Shown here in pieces: positions 19,787-29,261 of a DNA stretch of 64,000 nt (the first letter of the stretch is position 1; the number at the start of each line of letters is the position of its first letter). The position numbers were made by a program, and so were the translations under genes. Source of the DNA: JBFFMO01 sp041390025 (GTDB taxonomy: Bacteria; Myxococcota_A; Bradymonadia; Bradymonadales; Bradymonadaceae). The DNA is taken from positions 50,514 to 114,513 of the forward strand of contig JAWKQR010000018.1 of NCBI GenBank assembly GCA_041390025.1, in the 5' to 3' direction. The notes beneath the pieces are model-generated. The model ran no database searches, had not been told where the DNA came from, and saw nothing but the letters and a program-made list of their open reading frames with translations.

Positions 19787-21489
19787 ATGAATCGGCACAT
19801 TTTTGTGGATGCGATAGCCCTGATTTACGGGGAGGGTGGCAGCACTACGAGCTACTTTCACGCGTGGTTGCGCGGCGTTTCGGTCTCGCCTGTGGCGGTG
19901 ACGGTGCCGGTGTCTGCGCTCGCCGGCTCGCGCGAGGCTACGCTGCGACGCAGCGTGCTTGAGCAAGTCGGTGGGTCCACCTCGTTGAAAACCTACGAGG
20001 ATTGGCTTGCCAAGGATGTTGCACCCGGAGACGTCGTGGTGCAGACCCATTCCAGCGCGGACGGTGACTTTGCGGTCGCGTTGCGATTGGCCGACCGCGG
20101 CGTGCGGGTCGATGCGGGCACACACGGGTGGTTGTTGCCGATCCCGGCGGTCCCCAAAGACATCGTCGCCCCGTTTTCCCTTGGGCTGGCGGTGCTTTGC
20201 TGCAAACACGGTGTGCGGCCGGGCCGATTTGTCGAAACCTCCAACGAAGCCGTCGTGGTCGGCAACGCTCGCTTGACCTGCGACACGCCGGTCCCGCTCC
20301 CCATGGACGCCGTCGAACTGCGTCACACCAACGTGCACGGCGTGATGATTTCGCAGGCACGCACCCCGGGGACGCCAGACGACGGCCGTGCCGAGTCCTT
20401 GTTGTCGCAGGGCCGCTCGTTTGACCGCTGGATCGCGCGTCACCGGCCAATGGACGGCTTGGTGGCGTTTTGTTTCTCGGGGCCGAGCACCGCGGCTTTT
20501 GGACAAACAGGGGCATGGCGAGCGAGCTTTCCCAACGACGTACGGCTGGTTGACGATGGTCTGGTGGCGTCAACCTGCGGGTGGCATCGATTCGCTGAGG
20601 ATCTGCTATCGCGCTCGGGCGTATCACCCGATCTTCGCATCGGACACTCCGTAGGGCGCTGGGCCGCCGAAACCCACGAGTCCCTCGACACGCTGCGCGC
20701 CAGGCTGACGACGTCGCCAGTGCTTGCAGAACTCAGCGGAGACTTTCCCAGCGTGCGCCGCATGTACGCCGCGCAGGGAGAAGTCGGCGCGGCGACGGGC
20801 GAGGGGGTGATGTGGCAAGCCTGGCTGGTGCTCGGACCACAGGAAACCGTCCGTGAGTGTGTCCAAGGCACGCCCGTGGAAGTGATCGAACACCGAGGCC
20901 CGTTGGAGTGTGTCATTGCTGGACATCCCGATGCGATCGACGAGGTCATGCTGAGGTTGCTGAACTCCCCGAGGATGCATGCCACGCAGCTGGAGCTCGA
21001 CATCGCGTTTCACTCGCGTGCCGCGATACCCCATGAGGCCGCCTTGGCAGCGCTGTTTGCGGTCGAAGCGCTCGCGCAAACCGAAGACGTCGCCGAGCGT
21101 GTCCTCGATGCGTGGGCCCGAGGCGCGCGGATCTTCGTGGACATGGGACCGCGCGCAGGTTTCTCGCACTGGATCCCCAGAATTCTGGAGGACAAACCCC
21201 ACGAGGTCATCGCGCTTGACCCGACGATGCAAGGTCCACCGGCGCTCGTGGATGCGCTTGTGCGGCTCGCTGCCGTGGGTTGTGACGTTTCGCTTTCTGC
21301 CGTTAGATCCCTGATGACGCCCGTTGAGCCAAGCCGCAGACTGCCGGATCTGGGCTGGCAAGACACGGCGCTGGCCATTGAGGACAAGATCGCACAAGCC
21401 CACCTTCAATTCCTCGCGGCGCAAACGTCGAGCTTCATGCGTTCTTGGCCGCGTATCACGCCGGCATGGACGACCTGCTCGACCCCTAA
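19787..21489 (+). CDS. Stand-alone PKS/PUFA-synthase-type acyltransferase (PfaB-like), frameshift near 21427
   Basis: The N-terminal about 200 residues look like a degenerate ketosynthase/chain-length-factor fold without an active-site Cys that I can identify. The second half has malonyl-acyltransferase features: GHSVGRWAA with the nucleophile Ser, an AFHSRAA block carrying the catalytic His, and FVDMGPRAGF near the end. The layout resembles PfaB of omega-3 PUFA synthases and related glycolipid synthase subunits, yet no KS, KR or ACP genes are nearby. One added base at about 21427 replaces an odd tail by ELHAFLAAYHAGMDDLLDP and TAA 21487-21489. An earlier ATG (19727) is in frame; 19787 is chosen because the first 20 residues look non-coding. 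Its stop overlaps the antiporter gene stop. Confidence 0.55.
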
Positions 21490-24400
21490 ACCATGTTGTG
21501 CTGTCGTAGCTCGATCGTGACGAGCGCCTCGGCCAATGGCTTGAGCTGGTAGGACTGGATGTCCTGTCCAATCATGGTTTCTACGAAGCCCAGCCGCGAC
21601 AAATGCTCAAGCTCGGTGCGTACTTCGGGCAAATCCCGTTTGAGAATCCGCGCAAGCTGCACCGCGGTCAGGCTTCGATGCTGAACCAAGGTCGACAGGA
21701 CCAACCCCTTCTCAAGGGAAACCGAGTCCGCCAACTTCATCTCGACCTGAGGCAAAGCGCTGACGTGGATCATTTGGTCGTTTGTCTCATCGAGGCGAAC
21801 GTTCTCCAGCCAGTAGAGCAACGCGAGCAACGGATTCCCGCCGCTGAGGCGGGTCAGCGCCTCAAAAAACTCCGACTCGTGATCGCGCACAGCCTCGGAC
21901 ATCGCCATGGGATTGCGGACCCACTCCAACGGGCGCAACAGACGGCGGTCAAAATGGGCATCGAATCCACTGACGCGATGCCGCTGCATCACCATCGTGC
22001 GCAGGTCGTCGAGCCCGAAGGGCTCGAGGGTCACGCTGTGGGTGAAATAGTCGATGAACCCAATCGCGGTCTCCAACCACGTCGCGGCAGGCGTTCCCAT
22101 CAAGACATACCAAAGCGCGTTGTCGACCGTGTCGCTGATCAGCTGCAAGAACGTCATGCAAAGCTCGATACCCTGCTCGGTCCGCTCGAACATCTTCTCG
22201 CCGTTTTCCACCACGATGACGACCCGGCGCTCACGCGCACGCAGCACGCGCGCGATGCCATGCAGGGTGGTCACCGTCTCGCACTTGAGGGCCTCCGCAA
22301 GCTCCCGTGCGAGGTCAGCCTCTGACGCGTGGTCGTCGCGGAAGACGACCGGCAACAGGTCGACATTCGCGGCATCAAGGCGTTGGCGCAGGTCACCGTT
22401 CATCAAATGGTGGATCGTCGAGCGTTTGCCCATGCCACGATCACCCATCATCAACACCGACACCGGCGCGCCCCCAAGCCACTCCACCGCGGCATCGATG
22501 CACTCCGCCTCAATCAGAGGCCGCGGCACGTAAAAGTCAGCAATGTCGAGGGGCACGGGTGTAAACAGGCGTCGATAAATCGCGGGAACGTGCAAATGCC
22601 CCACCCGCTCAAACGACAACAGACGCTGGCGAATGTCAGCGTTGGAATAGGTCGACACCTCGTCGGTCAGCAGCAACCGCACATCGGCCCGCAGTTCCTC
22701 AACGAACGGTGATATTGTCTCTTTGACTGCATCCGTGGCCAAGCGCGCCGCGCCCCACGGCCGAAGCCATGAGCTTCGCACGCTGGCCAACACGGAATCG
22801 TCTCGGTTCAGGCGTCGCTGGATGTCTTGGAGGTTTTGGTCGTAGAACGACCGCGTTGATTTCTCAAGGATCGCGTTGGTTTCCGACACGAACCAGCGTT
22901 TGAGCTCATCGACCGCCGCCTGATGTTCCTCATTGAGCTCGCGGGCGAGCCGAAGCGCACGTTGCAGGCCGCCAATCGCCAACTGATTGGCTTGCTCATA
23001 CTGCTGCTTCGCGACGTGGTCGCGGTGTGCGGTCATCACATTGAACTCGACGACCTGTTGCAAGTCCGCCAGACCCTCGATGCCATTGCGCATCAACGCC
23101 TGAGCACGTTCATTGAACTCAACAAATCGAAGCGCCACCTCGCGCTCGAGTTCGGACTCCATCCACAGTCGCAGCGGCACGCGCAACGTAAACATTTGCC
23201 CACCTGTGACATCGGAAAGGAGCACCTCATCGGCGAGTTGATCCACTTCAACGTCAAGACGCGTGAGGTGTCGTTTGGTCACGACGCCTTTGGCAAACGA
23301 AGCCAAAATATGCTCGAACGCTCGCTCTGCCACACGCACAGAAGGCCGAAGCCCGTCGTTGAGCCACTCCTCCCAAGCAATCGCGAGCGTCGCGTTGCCT
23401 TCGGTCGTCGCCATCTCAAGTTGAGCGGTCAGTCGCCGCGTGAGTTGCTCGACCTGCCGCACGCACGGCTCAAGGACCATTGTACTCGCGGAGCGCAGCA
23501 CATTCTGCTGATACTCATCAAACCAGTGGGAGAAGATCACGAGTTGGTACTCGGCCACAATCCATCCGCGATGCCCACCCACGACGGTTGCTTCACGTCG
23601 CAGCCGCTCGCGCATGTTCTGCTCGGCGCGCAACGCCCGGTCAAACACGGCCGACGGGCGATAGCGCCACGTCGGGAGCTCCCATGTGCCTGCCACGGAC
23701 ACGGCGTCCATAAACAAGCGCCAAGGTTCCTCGAAACTCAGCGTGAACATGTCCTGAGAAACACGTGCCCAAGCCTCCATGCGCTCGGCGAGCTGTTCGC
23801 GTTGCTTCAACATGTGGGCTTCGTAGCGTGCGTGCGTCGCGAGTGCGCACTCTAGGGCGGATTGGGGCTCGAGTCCCGGCGGTTCGTGATCCTCGGCGTG
23901 CGGGTCGTGATCGTCGTCCAACATGCGCTCTTCGCTGGGGCCAAACACCTTGGCCTCATCGATGGCACGCCCCATCCGGTCGTGGCATTCAGCCATGTAA
24001 CGCAGATTTTCGCTGAGCTCGGCCCACAACTTCTCGTTCGCGTTGGCCGAAGAGATAGCGGCTCGCGTCAGATAACGCGGCACCGAGAGCTCTACAAAAT
24101 AACGCCACAACCGTCCTAGCGGAACCGTGCGTTGACCGGGCCCGACGAGCACACGACGCATCCGCCTGCCCACCTTGAGCAAAGACCGCCAAACGCTGTC
24201 GTCGTCGGACGCCGTAAAGAGTTTGTCGTCCCTCGTGACGCGGTAAGCCGCTGTGAATGGCTCCAACCCCTGCAGCGCCGACAAGACCTGTTCCGCGGCG
24301 CGGAGATCCACAGCGAGTGGAGAGATGGTCTCCCACACGTCGATGTCGGATTTGATGTCGTGCAAGAACTCAAGGTAGGCCGCCTCAAGCGCGTCGCGTT

Positions 24401-26042
24401 TGTCGTCGAGCGGGATCTCCTCGTTCTCGAGCACCTGGCGCGCATGGTCCAACGCCTTCTTCTGGGTCAACGTCAAGTGCTCAACCGTGTGGCGCAATCG
24501 CTCGGTGCGCTCCGAGATCGACGCGTTGACATGGTCTTGGTACAGCGAAATCAGACGCCCGCGCAGCATCTCGAGGCGACCGTTGATGGCTTCGTCACAC
24601 TCCGGCAACGGAAACAGGTGTTCCGGATCGATGGACGCTGTCGTCAGGACTTTGTCCAACGCCTCGGCTTCCCTTCGCGTTTGCCGACGTGAGGTTTCGG
24701 TTTCACCAGCCCAATCCAAAGCCAGTTTCAGCAACGGTGGCCCCATCACGATGTGCACCACCACGCTCGCCATGATCACGGTCTGGAAGTCTTTGCCCCA
24801 CGAAACGTCCATCTGGTTGGCGACCATGGCCGCGAGGACCAGATCAACGCCCCCGCGCGAGAAAAACGCCAGCCACGCGTAACGTTGGGCGTTGTCCTGG
24901 GACTTGGACAAACGCGTGGCGAGGTTGACTCCGACGAAGATCGCCAGAGCGCGCACCCCTGTGAGCACGACGGTCAAACCGATGTAGCCCGCAACCGCCC
25001 TGAGGTCGAGCAACGCGGCTTGGGTCATGAAGTAGATCACGAAAACCGGAACGCTGATCTTCTCGAGCGATTCGATCATCTCGTGGCCGTGGCGCGAGAA
25101 GTTCTGGACCACAAACCCTGCCGTCAAGAACGCCATGAGGGTCTCGGCGTGCAGCAAGTTCGACACGTACGAGCCCGCAAAGATCAAGGCGACCGTGAAA
25201 AGCATCATCTCGCGCGCCACAAATTGCAGGTACAAGATGAACACGGCACCCGTGACCACGCCGATCAAGACCGCGTAACCGATTTCGGCGCCGATGGCCG
25301 GCAGCGCACCGAGCGCTCCATCAATCGTCAGCCCCTCGGGGGCGACCATCAAACGTGTGAACGCAAACGCGACGAGGAACAGCTCGACAAGCACGATGTC
25401 GCCCACGACCACGATCCCGAGAGACAACGACGTGAAGTTACCCTTCGAGCGCGTCTCTTGGATGATCGCCAACGTCGCCGCGGGGCTCATCGCCATCGCG
25501 AACACCCCAAGCAGGATGGCCGCCGCCCAACGTTCGTTTTGGGGAAGCCCGTCGAGAAACGGCACCAAACTCGGGGCGAAATCTGCCAACAACAAAATCA
25601 CGACCGCGGTCGTGGGTACCGCAAGCACCACGATCCCTGAAACCACCAAGAAGATGGTCCTGAAGTGACGTTTGACGTCGGCGATCTTGAGCTCGCCCCC
25701 GCCCAGCGTGCCGATGAGGCCCACCGTCAAAACATTGATGAGCGCGAGCTCCGCGATCACATCGTCTGAAAACAACGCCTGGGGGGCATTGGGCAACAGC
25801 GGAGCGAGTTTTGGGCCGAAGAGGACCCCGGCTGCGATGTAGCCAAGCAGCGCGGGTAGGTTGACCTGCTTGAACAACTCCCCCATCGAGAACGCCGCGA
25901 GGATGATGAATCCGGTCGCTGCGAGCACCTTGGGGTTGAAGCTTGTATTGCCCGTGTACTCAAATTGCTGCAGCGACACCATCAGACCCAGCAGCACCAA
26001 GATCGTAGCGACGAGCACCAATAGACTGGCGGCCTTCTTCAC
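21486..26042 (-). CDS. Giant fusion: CPA2 cation/proton antiporter + long cytoplasmic helical region + P-loop NTPase + winged helix
   Basis: 1518 residues from GTG 26042. Residues 1-450: about 12-13 membrane helices of a Kef/NapA-type antiporter (GYIAAGVLFGP, SPAATLAIIQET, VVGDIVLVE, FFSRGGVDLVLAAMV). The RCK/TrkA-N domain usual in KefB/C is absent. Residues about 450-1190: a soluble, charged, largely helical region with coiled-coil stretches. Residues about 1195-1440: an NTPase with GDRGMGKRST (the Lys is followed by Arg, not Ser/Thr) and a Walker B-like VVIVVENGEKMF with Asn in place of the second acid, then FFEALTRLSGGNP, a STAND/Orc-like sensor-2 style block. The last about 75 residues form a winged-helix-like domain. 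GTGA overlap couples it to the second antiporter. A conformational or ion-triggered NTPase switch is an inference. Confidence 0.85.
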   Translation of the reverse strand: MKKAASLLVLVATILVLLGLMVSLQQFEYTGNTSFNPKVLAATGFIILAAFSMGELFKQVNLPALLGYIAAGVLFGPKLAPLLPNAPQALFSDDVIAELALINVLTVGLIGTLGGGELKIADVKRHFRTIFLVVSGIVVLAVPTTAVVILLLADFAPSLVPFLDGLPQNERWAAAILLGVFAMAMSPAATLAIIQETRSKGNFTSLSLGIVVVGDIVLVELFLVAFAFTRLMVAPEGLTIDGALGALPAIGAEIGYAVLIGVVTGAVFILYLQFVAREMMLFTVALIFAGSYVSNLLHAETLMAFLTAGFVVQNFSRHGHEMIESLEKISVPVFVIYFMTQAALLDLRAVAGYIGLTVVLTGVRALAIFVGVNLATRLSKSQDNAQRYAWLAFFSRGGVDLVLAAMVANQMDVSWGKDFQTVIMASVVVHIVMGPPLLKLALDWAGETETSRRQTRREAEALDKVLTTASIDPEHLFPLPECDEAINGRLEMLRGRLISLYQDHVNASISERTERLRHTVEHLTLTQKKALDHARQVLENEEIPLDDKRDALEAAYLEFLHDIKSDIDVWETISPLAVDLRAAEQVLSALQGLEPFTAAYRVTRDDKLFTASDDDSVWRSLLKVGRRMRRVLVGPGQRTVPLGRLWRYFVELSVPRYLTRAAISSANANEKLWAELSENLRYMAECHDRMGRAIDEAKVFGPSEERMLDDDHDPHAEDHEPPGLEPQSALECALATHARYEAHMLKQREQLAERMEAWARVSQDMFTLSFEEPWRLFMDAVSVAGTWELPTWRYRPSAVFDRALRAEQNMRERLRREATVVGGHRGWIVAEYQLVIFSHWFDEYQQNVLRSASTMVLEPCVRQVEQLTRRLTAQLEMATTEGNATLAIAWEEWLNDGLRPSVRVAERAFEHILASFAKGVVTKRHLTRLDVEVDQLADEVLLSDVTGGQMFTLRVPLRLWMESELEREVALRFVEFNERAQALMRNGIEGLADLQQVVEFNVMTAHRDHVAKQQYEQANQLAIGGLQRALRLARELNEEHQAAVDELKRWFVSETNAILEKSTRSFYDQNLQDIQRRLNRDDSVLASVRSSWLRPWGAARLATDAVKETISPFVEELRADVRLLLTDEVSTYSNADIRQRLLSFERVGHLHVPAIYRRLFTPVPLDIADFYVPRPLIEAECIDAAVEWLGGAPVSVLMMGDRGMGKRSTIHHLMNGDLRQRLDAANVDLLPVVFRDDHASEADLARELAEALKCETVTTLHGIARVLRARERRVVIVVENGEKMFERTEQGIELCMTFLQLISDTVDNALWYVLMGTPAATWLETAIGFIDYFTHSVTLEPFGLDDLRTMVMQRHRVSGFDAHFDRRLLRPLEWVRNPMAMSEAVRDHESEFFEALTRLSGGNPLLALLYWLENVRLDETNDQMIHVSALPQVEMKLADSVSLEKGLVLSTLVQHRSLTAVQLARILKRDLPEVRTELEHLSRLGFVETMIGQDIQSYQLKPLAEALVTIELRQHNMV

Positions 26043-27364
26043 TCGGCCCCCTTCTTGTTGGCGTACTCCGTGGCCACATCGGTCGCGTCAATGAGCCACC
26101 GTCGCGTCGCGCGGTACGAGATGATCTCGCTTGAGATGATCGCCAAGACCAACGTGACGTAAACGATCGCCCCCCATTCGGTCTCGTCGTAGACCTCGAA
26201 ATAATCCAAGGCCATGGCAACGCTGAGGCCACCCGGCGCGAGCAATGCCGTGCCCATCATCGGGAAGCTACGCGTGCCCGGCGTCAGCCGGCCCACGATG
26301 AAGCCGCCCGCTGTGCGACCGACAAGTCGCAGCAGCAACAAGATCAGAAATCCGCCATACGCCCACCATGGAATATCAAACCGCAGATCCGCCCCAGCAA
26401 AAAAGAATAGAACGATGTAGAGCGGACGCTCGACGGAGAGAAGCATCTGTTCAACACGGTCACTCTGACGGTTGATATTCGAGAGCACGAACCCCAAGAC
26501 AAAGTTCACAAACACCGGCGACAGCTGAAGATAGTAGGCCAATCCACTCGTGAAGATGACCATCCCCATCGTGACGGCGAGCAGTTTGTCGTCCTCATAG
26601 TCCCGAAGCAAAAACGCCGCGAAGATCACGCCCAAGACCCCACCGAGGATCAGGTGGGCGCCAAACCACAAGGCGCCAGCGCCCCACAAATTGACCTCGA
26701 TGGGCAGATAGATCACGGGCTTGTTCAGGCAGAAGAGCACGCCAAAGACGACAACCGCGATCGCGGAGCAGACGCGCGCCACCCGCAGCAAAAAGTTCAC
26801 ACCATCGCCGCGCGCGTGCAGATACCCCACCAATGAGCGAATCATGGATTGGTCCGCAACGAGCGCCACAGCCGCAATCGCGAGCACATGAGGCAAGAAC
26901 CGGCTCAGCGCTTCGTTGCCCGCGAAGTACGTCAGCAACGCCATCGGGACGATGCCCACCACCAACAGGGTCAGCACGGAAACCCAAAATGCCGGTAGGA
27001 CCGCACCGGTCCGATGCGCCGTCATCCGGCGTAAGTTGAGTTGCAGTCCCGTCAACAGACCCAAAGACCCCGTTCCAAGCACGATGGCTGGGACGAACTT
27101 GCTCGTCATGTCCTCGGAGAGCAGTCCGACGCCTGGCCCCAGAACCGCTCCCACGACCATGTACTCCACACCCGTGACGAAGCCGAAACGACGCTGCAAC
27201 CACTCCGAGGCGCCGTGGGCCACCAAGTACGCAAACGTCACGACGCCCAAAAGGATGAGCACGGGCTGAAGCGTGTCTTGACTGACACCGCCGGAGGCAT
27301 GCGCATAACCCGGCGCGAGCACAGCGAGCGCCATCGCCAAGAGCGTCAATAAGGGACGAACCAT
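26039..27364 (-). CDS. Second CPA2-type cation/proton antiporter (membrane domain only)
   Basis: 441 residues; a hydrophobic leader (MVRPLLTLLAMALAVLAPGYAHA) followed by about 12 helices. It is distantly like the first antiporter in topology (VVGAVLGPGVGLLS early, LLAPGGLSVAMAL late) but lacks any C-terminal regulatory domain. Charged positions usual for transport (Asp in VADQSM) are seen. Its TGA overlaps the GTG of the giant fusion gene by 4 bp, and it starts 23 bp after the Nudix-NadD gene, so the proteins are probably made in fixed ratio and may form a heteromer. Ion specificity is unknown. Confidence 0.8.
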   Translation of the reverse strand: MVRPLLTLLAMALAVLAPGYAHASGGVSQDTLQPVLILLGVVTFAYLVAHGASEWLQRRFGFVTGVEYMVVGAVLGPGVGLLSEDMTSKFVPAIVLGTGSLGLLTGLQLNLRRMTAHRTGAVLPAFWVSVLTLLVVGIVPMALLTYFAGNEALSRFLPHVLAIAAVALVADQSMIRSLVGYLHARGDGVNFLLRVARVCSAIAVVVFGVLFCLNKPVIYLPIEVNLWGAGALWFGAHLILGGVLGVIFAAFLLRDYEDDKLLAVTMGMVIFTSGLAYYLQLSPVFVNFVLGFVLSNINRQSDRVEQMLLSVERPLYIVLFFFAGADLRFDIPWWAYGGFLILLLLRLVGRTAGGFIVGRLTPGTRSFPMMGTALLAPGGLSVAMALDYFEVYDETEWGAIVYVTLVLAIISSEIISYRATRRWLIDATDVATEYANKKGAE

Positions 27365-27387
27365 TCAATCAACCAATTGAGGGAAGC

Positions 27388-28617
27388 CTACAACTCCGAG
27401 TACAGGCGGTGTTCTCGGATGTAGGACAGCACTGCAACGTCAAGCAGACCATCGACATTGCCCCCCGTCAATAAAGCCCGCTTGATCGCGGAACTTGACA
27501 CTTTTGGCAGACGGAAACCCTGGTAGACCTTGATGGGAAGTGTTTCTGGGGGTTCGAGCTCGGGTGCACCTTGGCGCGGTACAACCATCAAGCTCGACAG
27601 CGCCGGCAGCCGGTCGGGATCTCGCCACCGCGGGAGCTCGGGGATGATGTCGCTTCCGATGATGAGCGTGGGTTTGATTCCCGGCCGAACCGCATGAATC
27701 GCGCTCAACGTCTGAACGGTGTAGCTCGGCGTCGGAAGCACACTCTCGATGTCCAGCACACGAACTCGGTTGCCCAGCAATGCGAAGGCAAGCCGGCACA
27801 TGTCCATGCGATGTTCAAAGCTGACAGAATCTTTGCCAAAGGGGTGCTGCCAAACCGGGATGATCCACAGCTCATCAAGGTCTTCGGTGGACAACATCGC
27901 GTGCGCCAACAGCGCATGCCCAACGTGCGGCGGATTAAAACTCCCGCCCAAAATTCCAACTTTTCCAGCGCCCACCAGATCGGGGAGATGCGCGTCCACA
28001 CGAGCCAAGAGCTCGTCGTTCAACGCCATACCCACCGGCGACTCATCGCGCGACGGAGCACTAAAAGGAGCCTCAACCGATACCCCGCGAGTTTTTGCAG
28101 GAGCGCGCAAGCCCAAGAAGTACAGCCCGACATAGATCTTCGGATCGACCTCCAAGCCGCGGCGTTGTGCGTCCGCGAGGAAGGCCGCGAGACCATCAAG
28201 GGGCACCTCATGGAGCTCGATATCCTCGGTCTCGTCGCCCCCTCCTGGACCGACCTTACGCAATCCACTGGCGCGGAAGAACGTCACCGACTCGGTGCTC
28301 ATCCCCGGGCTGGGGGGGCCATGCGTGAGGTACTCCATGTTCTCGGCGGCGTATCCGGTCTCCTCAAGCAATTCTCGCTCGGCGGCAACCGCGAGACTCT
28401 CACCGACAAACTCCTCGCGGTCGCCCACAAGCCCTGCCGGAAACTCGATGCAGCGTGTTCCAATGGGGGGACGCGCTTGCTCAACCAACAGCACGCGATT
28501 CGCGGCGGTCAAGGCCACAATGATCACCGCACCACCGGAGGATGTGCGCCGCACGTATTCCCAACCGTCTTCGCGTACGAACTCGAGGTGCTTTCCCGTG
28601 GCCAACTTCTCAGACAT
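27388..28617 (-). CDS. Bifunctional Nudix hydrolase / nicotinate-nucleotide adenylyltransferase (NudF-NadD fusion)
   Basis: 409 residues. Residues about 1-180 are an ADP-ribose-pyrophosphatase-like Nudix domain: the box ends in RELLEETGY and starts at GDREEFVGE, with about two extra residues in the loop. Residues about 215-409 are NadD: GILGGSFNPPHVGHALLA (nucleotidyl-transferase HxGH), IIGSDIIPELPRW, and KVSSSAIKRAL near the end. NadD makes (deamido-)NAD from NaMN and ATP; the Nudix part would clear ADP-ribose or another NDP-X. Fusions of NMN adenylyltransferase with Nudix are known in other bacteria (NadM-type, opposite order). It overlaps pncA by 8 bp, which completes a nicotinamide salvage unit. 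Confidence 0.9.
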   Translation of the reverse strand: MSEKLATGKHLEFVREDGWEYVRRTSSGGAVIIVALTAANRVLLVEQARPPIGTRCIEFPAGLVGDREEFVGESLAVAAERELLEETGYAAENMEYLTHGPPSPGMSTESVTFFRASGLRKVGPGGGDETEDIELHEVPLDGLAAFLADAQRRGLEVDPKIYVGLYFLGLRAPAKTRGVSVEAPFSAPSRDESPVGMALNDELLARVDAHLPDLVGAGKVGILGGSFNPPHVGHALLAHAMLSTEDLDELWIIPVWQHPFGKDSVSFEHRMDMCRLAFALLGNRVRVLDIESVLPTPSYTVQTLSAIHAVRPGIKPTLIIGSDIIPELPRWRDPDRLPALSSLMVVPRQGAPELEPPETLPIKVYQGFRLPKVSSSAIKRALLTGGNVDGLLDVAVLSYIREHRLYSEL

Positions 28618-29221
28618 CGGTCAGCCTCGCGATCGTGACGCCGGCTGCGCGCATCGCTGCGATGGCGTCCTCCCCATCGGTCGCGGACAGATTGACCGCG
28701 CGGCACCCCTCGGGCAGCAACCACGTCGCGAAGCCCTCGCCCACCGCGTCCAGCGCTGTGAATTTGACGCAGTAGTCCGTCGCAAGGCCCAAAATCCACA
28801 CGTCGCTGACGCCGTGGTTTCGCAGCCAGGTTGCCAACCCCGTGTCGTGACGATGGCCGTTGTCAAAAAAGCCGCTGTAGCTGTCCACCTCAGGATCTGT
28901 CCCTTTGCGTACGACATGGTGGATCTTGGCGACCTCAAGCGTGTCCACGAATGCAGCCCCGTGTGTCTCCTGTACACAGTGGACCGGCCACAGCACTTGA
29001 GGCAGTCCATGGAGATCGACCAAATCACCAGGCTTTTTGCCGGGATGGTGCTTCGAGAAGCTCTGGTGATCAGCCGGATGCCAATCCTGTGTCGCCACGA
29101 CGAGGTCAAACGCCCCCATCACGCGGTTGGCGACGTCGATGGTCGCACCACCGCCGGCCACAGCGAGAGCGCCCCCTTCTACGAAGTCATTTTGGAGGTC
29201 GACGAGGATGAGTGCGCGCAT
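28610..29221 (-). CDS. pncA: Nicotinamidase (isochorismatase family)
   Basis: 203 residues. Hydrolyses nicotinamide to nicotinate, the first step of Preiss-Handler salvage. Catalytic Asp in LVDLQNDF, metal ligands in TQDWHPADHQSFS, the catalytic Lys in VRKGTDPEVDSYSGF, and the nucleophile Cys in GLATDYCVKFT are all visible. It precedes the Nudix-NadD fusion with an 8-bp overlap; the two cover nicotinamide > nicotinate and NaMN > NaAD (PncB, the step between, is not in the window). It starts 40 bp downstream of the VWA lipoprotein gene. Confidence 0.95.
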   Translation of the reverse strand: MRALILVDLQNDFVEGGALAVAGGGATIDVANRVMGAFDLVVATQDWHPADHQSFSKHHPGKKPGDLVDLHGLPQVLWPVHCVQETHGAAFVDTLEVAKIHHVVRKGTDPEVDSYSGFFDNGHRHDTGLATWLRNHGVSDVWILGLATDYCVKFTALDAVGEGFATWLLPEGCRAVNLSATDGEDAIAAMRAAGVTIARLTDV

Positions 29222-29261
29222 GCGGCCTCGGGGTCGAGAACCTGAGCCAGCGCCACGCCGC

